From positions 37,176 through 101,175 of the forward strand of contig JBAYKX010000015.1 in NCBI GenBank assembly GCA_041664345.1: a DNA stretch of 64,000 nt, read 5' to 3'. Positions 9,313 through 18,619 of the stretch are shown piece by piece; positions within the stretch are counted from its first letter, which is position 1, and each line of letters begins with the position of its first letter. The notes under the pieces were generated by a model. It saw nothing but the letters and a program-made list of their open reading frames with translations. It did not search any database and had not been told where the DNA came from. This DNA comes from GWE2-40-63 sp041664345 (lineage in GTDB: Bacteria; Bacteroidota; Bacteroidia; Bacteroidales; SZUA-534). A program made the translations under genes and the position numbers.

Positions 9313-10074
9313 ATGAAGAGAATTATATTGCTTTCAGCCGCTATCTGTTTCAGTGTTTATACCTTTTCGCAAGGGAAAGTAGTTTTTCAGAATCCCGATG
9401 GCTCCAATATGCCCGATACCATTACTATCAGTTACCAGTATGGAATGGAGCATTTAACCTTTGACGGTTACATAACCAATACCGATACGGTTAATGGATA
9501 CAAAATACGATTAAAGCGAATTGTAAAGCAAGCGGTTCCCGATGCCACAGATATGCTTTGTATAGGAATTTTTTGTAATGAATTCTCTGCATCACAAACT
9601 GAAGAAATGACTTCAGGGGGAGATTCAATATACAAGGACTCAAAGGTAAGTACTACGGTGCCATGGGAACTTATTACATTTACTCCCGATTCTACCAATG
9701 GTTTGGCCATATATCAGTACTTTATAATTTCAGAAACCAATCCGGATGGAGTGTTTATCAATCAGGATAGTGTTGTGGTAATGTATGATCTTACAGGGGT
9801 TGGCATTGATGATACTGAAAGTTTAACCAATGCTGTTTTCAATATTTTTCCAAATCCTGCTTCTGAAAAGGTAACCATACACTATACTTTTTCTGGAAAG
9901 TTAGCTACGCTGAGCATTAAAAACATACTGGGAAAATCAATAAAAACCATACCATTGGAAAATGCTGACAGTACTTTCGACTTACCAATTGATGATTGGA
10001 AATCGGGTTTATACTTTTTGAGTATCGAATCAGACGGAAAATCTATTGTATCAAAAAAGTTGATTAAATATTAA
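9313..10074 (+). CDS. Secreted T9SS cargo protein, paralogue of the preceding gene
   Basis: A 253-residue exported protein with a signal peptide (1-20, ending FSQ), one N-terminal domain with C83-IGIF-C88, and a C-terminal T9SS signal starting IFPNPA and ending LIKY. It lacks the middle domain of the upstream paralogue (8111-9196), so the two differ by domain insertion or loss. It lies after a terminator, so it probably has its own promoter. Molecular role unknown; the conserved cysteine pair in both paralogues suggests a disulfide-stabilised or redox-linked surface protein. Confidence 0.78.
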   Translation: MKRIILLSAAICFSVYTFSQGKVVFQNPDGSNMPDTITISYQYGMEHLTFDGYITNTDTVNGYKIRLKRIVKQAVPDATDMLCIGIFCNEFSASQTEEMTSGGDSIYKDSKVSTTVPWELITFTPDSTNGLAIYQYFIISETNPDGVFINQDSVVVMYDLTGVGIDDTESLTNAVFNIFPNPASEKVTIHYTFSGKLATLSIKNILGKSIKTIPLENADSTFDLPIDDWKSGLYFLSIESDGKSIVSKKLIKY

Positions 10075-10126
10075 TGTAGTTCCCATTCTTATAAGGTTTC
10101 ATTCATTGGTCTTATTGCGTTAATCT

Positions 10127-10567
10127 ATGTTCCAATTAGGCTATTGGGCCCTGTTTTTTGCTAGTTTTCTGGCAGCAACCATAGTTCCTTTCAGTTCTGA
10201 GGCAATTCTTTCTGGTATGATGGTAGCAGGCTATTCTGTTCCATTAAGTCTGGTGCTTGCTACGGCTGGGAACTGGCTAGGAGGACTTACTTCATTTTAT
10301 TTGGGATATATAGGTAAAGAGGAATGGATTAGCCGATATTTAAGGATTAGAAATGAAAAAACCGATCGTTTCAAAAAATACATAACCGGGAAAGAACAAT
10401 GGATTGCTTTTTTTTGCTGGCTTCCTTTCGTTGGTGATGTGTTAGCAGTAGCGTTAGGACTGCTTAAAACAAGTCCATTTAGGGTTGCCCTTGGTATGTT
10501 GTTGGGAAAAGCACTACGATACTTAGTTTGGGCTTATTTTACGCTGTATATTATGCAAATGGCATAA
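10127..10567 (+). CDS. YqaA/DedA-like small integral membrane protein
   Basis: A 146-residue protein with three or four hydrophobic segments and the signature regions of the YqaA branch of the SNARE-associated (DedA/VTT) superfamily: PFSSEAIL near residue 22, GNWLGGLTSFYLGY near 47-60, and WLPFVGDVLAVALGLL near 100-115. Members sit in the inner membrane; DedA-like proteins are linked to lipid-carrier flipping and membrane homeostasis, but this branch is not well characterised. It is followed by a convergent gene 1 nt away. Confidence 0.75.
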   Translation: MFQLGYWALFFASFLAATIVPFSSEAILSGMMVAGYSVPLSLVLATAGNWLGGLTSFYLGYIGKEEWISRYLRIRNEKTDRFKKYITGKEQWIAFFCWLPFVGDVLAVALGLLKTSPFRVALGMLLGKALRYLVWAYFTLYIMQMA

Positions 10568-10568
10568 A

Positions 10569-11348
10569 TTATTCCTTAAGAACCAGCACTCCAAAGCAAG
10601 AAGCATCAATCCAACCGTCGTTTTTAAAATGACCATCAGTATTCACCGAACCAATAAAATTTTCACGGGTAGGCGAAGAATCGTTATCACAGTATGCTAT
10701 ACTAAAGCCAATTTCTTTATTCTTACCTAATTTAACGGGTTGGTTATCGTTTTTTTCATCGGAATACGTATCGGGATAAATGGAAATGGCTAATTCCCAC
10801 AAATAGTGGGCTCCATTTTTTGTAAGGACTCCTTGCACATGAGAATTATATAAATGGGCTTTCTTATCGGGACCCATGTCAACAGCATCCATGGTAGGAC
10901 TGATATGATATGCAAATGCATTGTAATTGTATTGATGGATGCCGCCCGAGTGGTCTTCATCTATAAATACTTCAACGCAATCGTCGTCCCAGTAATTCAC
11001 CAAGGGTTCGCGACTATTTAATAGGGAATCATCGGTTATTTCAATTAAAAGGTAAAGCTGTTTTTCGTTCCATCCTATCTTGTATCGGCCGGTAAAATCC
11101 GTTGCTGAATAGTTGCTCCCTAACCAAATTTGGTCTAAAGTGTCCCAAACTGCTTGACTCCAGCAGCTATCAGTCGCCAATCCATCTATAATAGGTTCTG
11201 TTATTGTCCGCAAAGCGTAATAAGTATTTGGCTCTGTTGTATCGAATTTATTCACAATTCCATCGCTATTACTTGTTTTATTATTCAACAGGTTTTGGCA
11301 CGATACACCAAGAATTGCCATTCCTACTAAGTAAATTATCTTATTCAT
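10569..11348 (-). CDS. CBM9-like carbohydrate-binding lipoprotein
   Basis: A 259-residue lipoprotein. The signal peptide ends in a lipobox with cysteine 17 (GVSC). The remainder resembles the family 9 carbohydrate-binding fold (CBM9-like): EPIIDGLATDSCWSQA at the domain start, YKIGWNEKQLYLLIEITDD, and the acidic DDDCVEVFIDEDHSGG stretch. Such domains bind sugars in secreted glycosidases and also occur alone in Bacteroidota lipoproteins. No catalytic domain is present. Ligand unknown. Confidence 0.75.
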   Translation of the reverse strand: MNKIIYLVGMAILGVSCQNLLNNKTSNSDGIVNKFDTTEPNTYYALRTITEPIIDGLATDSCWSQAVWDTLDQIWLGSNYSATDFTGRYKIGWNEKQLYLLIEITDDSLLNSREPLVNYWDDDCVEVFIDEDHSGGIHQYNYNAFAYHISPTMDAVDMGPDKKAHLYNSHVQGVLTKNGAHYLWELAISIYPDTYSDEKNDNQPVKLGKNKEIGFSIAYCDNDSSPTRENFIGSVNTDGHFKNDGWIDASCFGVLVLKE

Positions 11349-11534
11349 AGCCTTTGTTTTATAGATTTACCAACTCAATTAAAACAATCAAAAAAGCACA
11401 ATTAATTCGATGAATTTTTAAATCATTTTCATTTCAACAAATGATTTATTGAACCTTTTTAAATTTCGAATAAAAATAGCATGATTTTATTAACTTTAAG
11501 GATATTTTTAAGAATAACCTAATACTTAGAAATT

Positions 11535-12758
11535 ATGGGAGATTTTTTTCAAAACTCTGAAGTTACCACCTTGCATAATTTCAGAAAACGTTCCTTAGAG
11601 AATTTGGAAGAGGAACTGATTGAGTTTAATAAACGGCGTCCAATTGGTTTAATCATTCCTTGTTTATACACTGAAATTCAGCGCCCCGCTTTTGTAAATA
11701 TATTATCTATTTTAAAAGATGTACCTTATTTAAGTGAAGTTGTAATTGGTTTGGATGGGGCAAATGAGCATGAGTTTAAACATGCTTTGGAGATTTTTTC
11801 CGTTTTGCCCCAACATCATCGGGTATTATGGAACGATGGTCCAAAAATGAAACACCTTGAATTTCGGTTGAATGAAGAAAACATTCATATTGGAAACTCT
11901 GGTAAAGGTAAAAATTTGTGGAACTGTTTTGGATATGTTATTGCATCCCGAAAGGTAGAGGCAATTGCCATGCATAATGCAGATATTGTAACCTATCAAC
12001 GCGATTTTTTAGCTCGTTTGGTGTATCCGGTTTGCAACCCAGCGTTTAACTATAAATTGGCTAAAGGATTTTATTTCAGAGCCGATGATTCGAAAATGAA
12101 TGGCCGAATGGTAAGACTATTGGTATCGCCATTGCTTGAGACTTTGAAAAAATTTGTTGGCCCCGTAAGCTATATTAATTATTTGCAATGCTTTCGATAC
12201 ATATTATCAGAGGAACTGGCAATGAGAGCCGATGTTCTTAAAAACTTGCGCATCCAAAGCGATTTAGGGCTAGATATTGGAATACTTACCGAAGTAATCA
12301 GAAATATTCCAATTAACCGAATATGCCAAGTTGAAATTGCCGATAAATATGACCACAAGCACAAATCAGAATCTTTTGATAACCCAGAAAAAGGGCTTTC
12401 CAAGATGAGCTTTGGTATTTCACGTACCATATATGCAAAACTTGCCTCTGATGGATGTATTTTTAGTGAGGGCATGTTCCGTTCAATTAAAGCAACCTAT
12501 CAACGAGTTGCCTTGGAAATGGTGGAACAATATTGCAACGATGCCACTATGAATGGATTGGAGTTTGACCGGTATAAGGAAGAACGACTGGTTGATCAAA
12601 TATCAAAGAATGTTTATCAGGCGGGTATCAGTTACTTAAATAATCCAAATCACGGTTCAGTGATGCCGGAATGGAAGCGGGTTATTTCTGCTTTGCCCGA
12701 TGTTTTACAAGAATACTATCGAATGGTTGAAGCAGACAATGGATTAACCGTAGATTAG
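11535..12758 (+). CDS. GT81-type glycosyltransferase, glucosyl-3-phosphoglycerate synthase-like
   Basis: A 407-residue cytosolic GT-A transferase. The opening MGDFFQNSEVTTLHNF, the PCLYTE nucleotide-sugar loop near residue 42, GKGKNLWNCFGY near 125, the metal-binding HNAD near 149 followed by TYQRDFLARLVYP, and YDHKHKS near 270 match the bacterial enzymes that move glucose from a nucleotide sugar to phosphoglycerate. A glycerate kinase starts 20 nt after its stop, which fits a phosphoglycerate acceptor. No matching phosphatase is visible nearby. The product would be glucosylglycerate or a derivative, known elsewhere as an osmolyte; this is inferred. Confidence 0.65.
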   Translation: MGDFFQNSEVTTLHNFRKRSLENLEEELIEFNKRRPIGLIIPCLYTEIQRPAFVNILSILKDVPYLSEVVIGLDGANEHEFKHALEIFSVLPQHHRVLWNDGPKMKHLEFRLNEENIHIGNSGKGKNLWNCFGYVIASRKVEAIAMHNADIVTYQRDFLARLVYPVCNPAFNYKLAKGFYFRADDSKMNGRMVRLLVSPLLETLKKFVGPVSYINYLQCFRYILSEELAMRADVLKNLRIQSDLGLDIGILTEVIRNIPINRICQVEIADKYDHKHKSESFDNPEKGLSKMSFGISRTIYAKLASDGCIFSEGMFRSIKATYQRVALEMVEQYCNDATMNGLEFDRYKEERLVDQISKNVYQAGISYLNNPNHGSVMPEWKRVISALPDVLQEYYRMVEADNGLTVD

Positions 12759-12778
12759 GATAAATTAAATAGTAAATA

Positions 12779-13930
12779 GTGCGTTATCTTATTGTACCCG
12801 ATTCATTTAAAGATTGTCTTTCTGCTATTGAGGTAGGATTAGCCATTGAGGAAGGAATTCTTAAATCATTTCCAAACGCTTCTACAACCGTAATTCCAAT
12901 ATCCGACGGGGGCGAAGGGTTTGTAAATGCAATTCTCCATTCGGTAATTGGGTATAAAGTTCCGGTAGTGGTTTTTGATCCCTTACTTCGAAAAATTGAG
13001 AGTTATATTGGAATAATAAATAATGGAAGAACTGCTATTATTGAAATGGCCGCTGCCAGTGGTTTGGAATTGTTGAGCCCTGCAGAACGCAACCCTTGGA
13101 TTACTTCGAGCTATGGAACCGGTCAATTGATTTTAAAAGCGTTAGATTTAAGATGTTCTGAACTAATAATTGGCATTGGCGGAAGCGCTACTAATGATGC
13201 CGGTTTGGGAATGGCAAAGGCATTGGGTAGTAAGTTTTATGATAAGTTCGGAACTGAATTGGGAGATGGCGGTGGGGTTCTTGGTCAGTTGCATTCCATT
13301 GATTTAACGGGAATGGATACCCGACTTAAAAATACTTCAATTCAAGTAGCAACCGATGTTACCAACAAATTATGTGGCATCCAGGGTGCTACCATGACCT
13401 ATGGAGCTCAAAAAGGAGCCAACCAGGAAATGATTCAAAAACTGGAAGATAACATGCAACATTTCGCTAATATTATTGATCAGCATTTTAATATTCAAAC
13501 TAAGTTGATTGTTGGGGGTGGCGCAGCTGGCGGATTAGGAGCGGGGTTAGCTGTTTTTTTAGGAGCACAACTTAGTTCAGGTTTTACATTAGTTTCTCAG
13601 ATAATACAGATTGAAAACTATATTGCTTCGGCTGATATTCTTATTACCGCAGAAGGTACTATTGATAGCCAGACAACTAATGGAAAAACGCCAGTTGGAG
13701 TTGGAAAATTAGGATTAACATACAATAAGCCAGTTTATGTTTTTGTTGGTTCAGCTCCCGATTCCATTATTGAAATACAAAAGCAAGGTATTACCTCAGT
13801 AATTCCAATTTTACGGAAACCTGTAACATTGACTGAAGCCATAAATAATGCACCTGTTTGGTTACGTTCTGCTGCTGCTATGTTATCTCACATTATCGAA
13901 GCTTCTGCTGGAAATTGCCAAGAACTGTAA
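12779..13930 (+). CDS. Glycerate kinase (GlxK/GarK family)
   Basis: A 383-residue kinase phosphorylating glycerate with ATP. The N-terminus MRYLIVPDSFKDCLSA is the family hallmark and sets the GTG start at 12779; further signatures are ISDGGEGF, GIGGSATNDAGLGMA near residue 140, and GGGAAGGLGAGL near 245. Length matches the family (about 380). It follows the GT81-like gene by 20 nt and is probably cotranscribed, coupling glycerate phosphorylation to glucosylglycerate metabolism or its recycling. GarK-type enzymes make 2-phosphoglycerate, so the direction of this link is uncertain. Confidence 0.88.
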   Translation: MRYLIVPDSFKDCLSAIEVGLAIEEGILKSFPNASTTVIPISDGGEGFVNAILHSVIGYKVPVVVFDPLLRKIESYIGIINNGRTAIIEMAAASGLELLSPAERNPWITSSYGTGQLILKALDLRCSELIIGIGGSATNDAGLGMAKALGSKFYDKFGTELGDGGGVLGQLHSIDLTGMDTRLKNTSIQVATDVTNKLCGIQGATMTYGAQKGANQEMIQKLEDNMQHFANIIDQHFNIQTKLIVGGGAAGGLGAGLAVFLGAQLSSGFTLVSQIIQIENYIASADILITAEGTIDSQTTNGKTPVGVGKLGLTYNKPVYVFVGSAPDSIIEIQKQGITSVIPILRKPVTLTEAINNAPVWLRSAAAMLSHIIEASAGNCQEL

Positions 13931-14590
13931 AAAACGTTCCGTTTCAGCCACCCAATTGAAATTTTATCAAACTATTTTTCCTCCTATAGGCAATCATTCT
14001 AGATTAGCCATAAAATGCTATTAAAATTAGCCTATAAATAACCACATAAGTAATTGATTGTGTATTAATTACGCTATTTTTTAGTTTATATTAACTGCCT
14101 GAGGATTAAATATTCCAAATGTCAAAGGCAATTTACCGGAAATAGGTAACCTATTAACCCACTTTCAAAAAAAAGAGTCATAAAATTAATAGTGTAGTTT
14201 ATTCAAAATGAATAAAAACAAATTATCGACGAATGGGAGTAGAGTGCTATGCTATTTGTTGGAAAGGTAGAGTCTTTATAAAAGTAATAACTGAATGTAT
14301 AAATTATATTTTTAGTTCGTTTGAAATATTATTTTGTGCCTGAAACAGAGCATTTCACATAATTAAACAGTCAAAAAATATTTTATATTAGTCATTATAT
14401 CAGCATTTTATGTCATTTATTTGAACTTAAAAGTAACTATATTTAAACCAATAAATGTAAAGAAGATAAAATACACCAATTTACTGATAATTAATTCTTG
14501 ATATTCAATTAATTAGTAAGGTTATTTAAATAAAAATATAGCCATTTATCAGAATTATAAGTTACATGAGTAAACAATGGATAGAAAACA
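13931..14590. other. Long AT-rich gap without a recognisable gene
   Basis: About 660 nt of strongly AT-rich sequence between glycerate kinase and the XRE regulator. I found no ORF with family resemblance, no tRNA and no convincing terminator. It may be the relic of a lost gene. Confidence 0.5.
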
Positions 14591-14664
14591 TAAATTACAT
14601 TTGTAATTTATGTAATGTAATTAATAGTTACATTTGTGATTATTAATAAAAATACAAATGTAAT
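14591..14664 (+). promoter_or_regulatory. Three operator-like sites upstream of the XRE regulator
   Basis: 14591-14610 is a perfect palindrome with 9-bp arms, TAAATTACA-TT-TGTAATTTA. A second copy of the core, TTACATTTGTGA, lies at 14628-14639, and an opposite-strand copy, ACAAATGTAAT, at 14654-14664, directly before the ATG at 14666. The spacing suggests binding by the encoded HTH protein and autorepression. Confidence 0.6.
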
Positions 14665-14665
14665 C

Positions 14666-15169
14666 ATGGAGATTAAAGACCGGTTAATTAAAATAATTAC
14701 GTCGGAAGGATTGAATTCATCGGCCTTTGCTGATAGTATAGGGGTTCAACGTTCGAGTATATCGCACATCTTATCAGGCCGAAATAAACCAAGTATCGAT
14801 TTTTTAGAAAAGATATTGTCGTCGTATCCTAAATACAATGCAGAGTGGCTAATTATGGGGACTGGAGATATATCTAAAGCTCCAAAACAAGCATCTCTTT
14901 TCGACACAGAACCAGCTAATGTGGAAGATAATAACTCAAAAAGCAACCCTGAATCAACTCAAAATAAGCAATTAGATGAATCCATCCTAATAAATAGTAT
15001 TAATGAGTCATTATCTCATGAATTAATAACGGAATCCACGGTTCAGGATGAAAAACCGATAAGCAATTCAAAACCGGCTAATCCAAGTTCTAATAAGCCC
15101 AAAACAATCGAAAGAATTGTTATTTTTTATTCCGATCGTACCTTTTTTGAATACTTACCAGCTAATTAG
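14666..15169 (+). CDS. XRE-family transcriptional regulator
   Basis: A 167-residue protein with an N-terminal HTH: SAFADSIGVQRSSISHILSG and NKPSIDFLEKIL cover residues 17-50, followed by YNAEWLIMGTGDI, a common tail of Bacteroidota XRE proteins. A variable polar linker follows, and the C-terminus has IERIVIFYSDRTFFEYLP, also typical of the group. The ATG at 14666 is preferred to a GTG ten codons upstream, because it gives the conserved start MEIKDRLIKI and leaves the operator repeats outside the gene. Target genes beyond itself are unknown. Confidence 0.82.
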   Translation: MEIKDRLIKIITSEGLNSSAFADSIGVQRSSISHILSGRNKPSIDFLEKILSSYPKYNAEWLIMGTGDISKAPKQASLFDTEPANVEDNNSKSNPESTQNKQLDESILINSINESLSHELITESTVQDEKPISNSKPANPSSNKPKTIERIVIFYSDRTFFEYLPAN

Positions 15170-15286
15170 TTACCTTTTTACTTTACTTTGGTTTCGTTTT
15201 TGCCTAATTCAATCGAACAATTTTAAAGGTATTTTGATTTCAAATTATTCCTATTTTCAATATTTATCTATCTTTGAAAGAAAAAT

Positions 15287-16321
15287 ATGTATCAATTAAT
15301 AATCCGCCCCATTTTTTTCATGTTAACCCCTGAAAATGCTCATAAATTGGTATTTATGGCGTTAAAGTTGGCGCAGTTTTTCCGCTTAGGTTCCTTAATT
15401 AGAATGTTCTATAGCCCAAATAATTCACATTTGGAAACAACTGTTTGTGGAATCCATTTCCCTAATAAAATTGGAATTGCGGCTGGACTGGATAAGAATG
15501 CCGAAGTATTTCAAATGTTAGGTAATTTTGGTTTTGGACATGTTGAAATAGGTACAGTTACCCCACTGGCCCAACCCGGAAACCCTAAACCGAGGTTATT
15601 TCGACTGCCAGCCGATAAAGCACTGATAAACCGTATGGGATTTAATAATGAAGGTCTTGAGAAGGTTATAAGGAAGCTTAAAAAGAGAGATAAAAGCTTA
15701 ATTGTAGGCGGAAATATCGGCAAAAACACAGCCACTCCTAATGAATCAGCATTGGATGATTATATTAACTGTTTTTTAGGACTCTATGAATTTGTGGATT
15801 ACATAGTAGTAAATGTAAGTTGTCCAAATATTAGTAATTTGCATAAGCTACAGGATCAAGTCGAATTGGAGAAAATACTTGGAACAATTAACCGGCTTAG
15901 AAAAGAAAGAACCCATTACAAACCAATTTTCTTAAAAATATCACCCGATTTGAATTGGAAACAGGTGGATGAAACATTGGAAGTTGTTTTACGCAATAAA
16001 ATTGATGGAATTATTGCAAGTAATACCACAATTTTACGCGATGGATTAGTTACTCCACCGGAATTAGTAAAATCGTTTGCAAATGGTGGACTGAGTGGGC
16101 AACCAGTTAGGGAACGATCGACGGAACTCATACGATATATAACCCATAAAACCGACGGTAAGCTGCCAATTATAGGAGTTGGAGGCATATTTGAACCAAA
16201 GGATGCTATTGAAAAGTTAAATGCAGGTGCTTCGCTAGTCCAAGTTTATACGGGTTTTATTTATGAAGGGCCTGGCATGGCAAGAAAAATCAATAAAACA
16301 TTATCGGGTTTACAAAAGTAA
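15287..16321 (+). CDS. pyrD: Dihydroorotate dehydrogenase (quinone), class 2
   Basis: A 344-residue FMN enzyme that oxidises dihydroorotate to orotate in pyrimidine synthesis and passes electrons to the quinone pool at the inner membrane. The N-terminal amphipathic region (MYQLIIRPIFFMLTPENAHKL) is the class 2 membrane-docking helix. Other signatures: GIAAGLDKNAE, NRMGFNN, NVSCPN with the catalytic serine region near residue 175, and SNTT. A -7-like TATCTTTG lies at 15269-15276, just before the start. Use of class 2 fits a respiring lifestyle. Confidence 0.92.
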   Translation: MYQLIIRPIFFMLTPENAHKLVFMALKLAQFFRLGSLIRMFYSPNNSHLETTVCGIHFPNKIGIAAGLDKNAEVFQMLGNFGFGHVEIGTVTPLAQPGNPKPRLFRLPADKALINRMGFNNEGLEKVIRKLKKRDKSLIVGGNIGKNTATPNESALDDYINCFLGLYEFVDYIVVNVSCPNISNLHKLQDQVELEKILGTINRLRKERTHYKPIFLKISPDLNWKQVDETLEVVLRNKIDGIIASNTTILRDGLVTPPELVKSFANGGLSGQPVRERSTELIRYITHKTDGKLPIIGVGGIFEPKDAIEKLNAGASLVQVYTGFIYEGPGMARKINKTLSGLQK

Positions 16322-16410
16322 AATAGTGCTTTGTGTTCTGTGAAAAAAAGAAAGTTTACAAATGTAAATTCATGAATTTTACTTTGAATTTCTTATTTTA
16401 TACTTTTGTT

Positions 16411-16435
16411 AATCTATTTCTTTATGAAATAGATT
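16411..16435. other. Perfect 10-bp inverted repeat downstream of pyrD
   Basis: AATCTATTTC, a 5-nt loop, then GAAATAGATT, 90 nt after the pyrD stop. AT-rich and without a clean T run, so it is only a weak terminator candidate. Confidence 0.4.
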
Positions 16436-16548
16436 ACTTTCAATGCTTTTTAAGGCAAAATTCCGGGCAGCAATCAATAAAAGTATATTTATTCTATTCT
16501 CAGAAAGTAAATATTTAATTAATTATTTGATATATAGTTACTTGTATT

Positions 16549-17150
16549 GATATTTTTATGTTTGTATTTATTCCAAACCAGAAAACTTTTTGACCAAAGT
16601 GGGTATTGGAGGTAAAAAACTGTGGGAGCGGAGCTATTCAAAAGGAGCCATGGTTTATGGAGTGGCCATTCAACCCGATAATGTCGCCTTTATTGCCGCA
16701 GAGAACTGGATTTTTGCCATCGACGAAAATGGCTACCTGCTTTGGGACAAATCGTTAGCCGAAAACCAGATAGCCACTGCCGTAGGGTTAAACAACATGG
16801 GACAAATTGTATTTTCAGGCATTCAGAACGAAAACGGTTTTGCCATAGCATTCGATGCCTTAGGAAACAAAGCCTGGGAAGCCGTTTTTGAAAGGAAGAA
16901 ACTAACCGGCATCAAAAGAATCATTCCCCTAGCCGATTTAAGCGTTGTGTGCGGCGGAACTACGTTGGACGGCAAAGTAATACTTACCAAAATTGACAAT
17001 ACCGGAAAAGTAGCTGGGAACAAAGAATTCACGTTACCCAATGGTCTTTCATTGAATGGCATGACACCTCTGGGCGGAAATTTCGTGGGCGTAAGCGTTA
17101 CCGCTTTGGGCGAAAAAACCGATGTGCTGGTTTTCAAGTTTAGTTTTTAA
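16549..17150 (+). pseudogene. C-terminal fragment of a beta-propeller-like protein
   Basis: The reading frame opens after a stop at 16548 and codes about 200 residues with repeated blades (KKLWERSYSKGAMVYGVAI, GYLLWDKSLAENQIATAVGL, GNKAWEAVFERKKLTGI, then a DNTGKVAGNKEF blade). No ATG or signal peptide precedes it; a TTG at 16590 is the only early start. Base composition rises abruptly at about 16580 compared with the AT-rich upstream DNA. It looks like the last third of a larger PQQ/YVTN-like propeller protein that lost its 5' end. Its stop codon abuts an IS-like end. Confidence 0.6.
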
Positions 17151-17151
17151 G

Positions 17152-17172
17152 GGGAGTCGATAAATACATATT
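17152..17172 (+). repeat. IS-like terminal repeat, left end
   Basis: Contains GGGGAGTCGATAAATACATA. The core GATAAATACATA recurs, in inverted orientation, at 21181-21216 and 25654-25689. It lies 37 nt upstream of a transposase relic and so is probably that element's left end. Confidence 0.55.
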
Positions 17173-17208
17173 TATATTATCTTTGAACCAAATAAAATCA
17201 AAGATTAT

Positions 17209-17301
17209 ATGAATTTATTTCAAGGATAAGACTTCTTAGAGTTTGCTGAACGCTTTAAAACCGACGAAAACTGCATGGAATACCTAGCCCTTGACTTCTA
17301 A
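17209..17301 (+). pseudogene. Relic of an IS1595-type transposase N-terminus
   Basis: Thirty codons with one internal stop read MNLFQG-stop-DFLEFAERFKTDENC then MEYLALDF-stop. LEFAERFKTDExC-x-EYL is the usual beginning of IS1595-family (ISXO2-like) transposases, just before their zinc ribbon. The rest of the gene is missing. A -7-like TATCTTTG remains at 17178-17185. Confidence 0.6.
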
Positions 17302-17411
17302 AGTTTTTAATATTAAATTGTTGACATTGTGATCTTTATGGGTTTCCTTAGAGATACTAATTAATATAAACCATGTTTATAGCTATCGTTATAACACATA
17401 AATTAAAGTAT

Positions 17412-18446
17412 ATGAATGAACTGGTAAAACTAATTGAAGAGTATAAAAAATCTCCGGAAATTTTCCAAGCTGGAAGATATTGGAAATCATACGAAGATAA
17501 GATAATTAGAGATATTGAAAAGACGGATATTAACGAATTGAGAAGTGGTAAACATCCAATTTTTGCAACTTTTGGATTCGGAGAATCTGTTTATTACTAT
17601 CACCCAAATCAGGTTTTTTATCGAAAACTAATTTTAAAAATTATCAGGAGATTTTTTATCACTAATAAACAGACATTGCCATATTCTCTTAGCTTAACAG
17701 ATATTAGAGAAATGGCTTATAACCATTGCATTCTTCAAGGTGAATTGGCAAATATTAAACCCATTTCCGAAATTGAGGTAAGTACATTTGGTAAACCACA
17801 AGATTTGTTCAAAATAAAGGGAAAACAATACACAATGGCATTTCTAACTTATTATATAAGATTGTGTTATGTTCAAAGACATTTAAAGCTGAAAGGAAAT
17901 GAAATAATAGTAGAATTGGGATCAGGTTCTGGCCATCAAGTTGAAATATTAAAAAAAGTGTTTCCTGATTTAACAATATTATGTTTTGATTTACCTTATG
18001 CACTTTATTTGTGTTCTGAGTATCTCCAGAGGGCTTTAGGAGATGAATCCATAATTAAACCTTCAAGAGCAATTAACATAAGAGATATGGTAAATATTGA
18101 AAAGGGAAAAGTACATATGTTTGGTAACTGGCAATTTCCAATACTTAAGAATTTTAAATTTGATCTATTTTGGAATGCTGCAAGTTTTGGCGAAATGGAG
18201 CCAAATATTGTGAAAAACTATTTAAAATATATTTTAGAGGGATGTCAAGCCATATATCTTTTACAAGCAAGGCATGGAAAAGAAAGTAGTAAAAATACAG
18301 GTGTTGTTACTCCTATTAGTTTTGACGATTATGTTTTAATGTTAAATGGTTTCAAATTGATAAGTGAAGCTGACGCATTTCAGGCCAATAGAAGATTAGC
18401 TGAAAGTGGAGGGTATTTTCATGCAGTTTGGAGAAAGGAAGTATAA
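17412..18446 (+). CDS. Putative sugar O-methyltransferase
   Basis: A 344-residue protein with a class I SAM-binding motif (IIVELGSGSGHQVE at about residues 167-180), an acidic strand end (ILCFDLPYAL), and a downstream FDLFWNAASFGEMEP motif, the layout of the 'putative sugar O-methyltransferase' family found in surface-glycan loci. The start MNELVKLIEEYKKSPEIFQ (17412) is chosen over a start 13 codons upstream with a family-unlike hydrophobic extension. No other glycan genes adjoin it; it lies alone in an island with IS relics and BNR genes, which suggests transfer. Confidence 0.7.
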   Translation: MNELVKLIEEYKKSPEIFQAGRYWKSYEDKIIRDIEKTDINELRSGKHPIFATFGFGESVYYYHPNQVFYRKLILKIIRRFFITNKQTLPYSLSLTDIREMAYNHCILQGELANIKPISEIEVSTFGKPQDLFKIKGKQYTMAFLTYYIRLCYVQRHLKLKGNEIIVELGSGSGHQVEILKKVFPDLTILCFDLPYALYLCSEYLQRALGDESIIKPSRAINIRDMVNIEKGKVHMFGNWQFPILKNFKFDLFWNAASFGEMEPNIVKNYLKYILEGCQAIYLLQARHGKESSKNTGVVTPISFDDYVLMLNGFKLISEADAFQANRRLAESGGYFHAVWRKEV

Positions 18447-18619
18447 AATTATGTGTTATGCCCTAGGTGTAAAATATTGGGGATTACATACATATGGAAG
18501 TTTTCATTCAGGCATTAATTATTATGTATCTGGATAGGTAAGTAGGTAGCAATCCCCAATGATTTAATACCGCCAACCTTATTATTATAAAGTGGATTTT
18601 CATAAATTAATTTTTATTC

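Noticed and set aside
16333..16518. 61-codon frame after pyrD
   Set aside because: AT-rich, crosses an inverted repeat, no recognisable motif.
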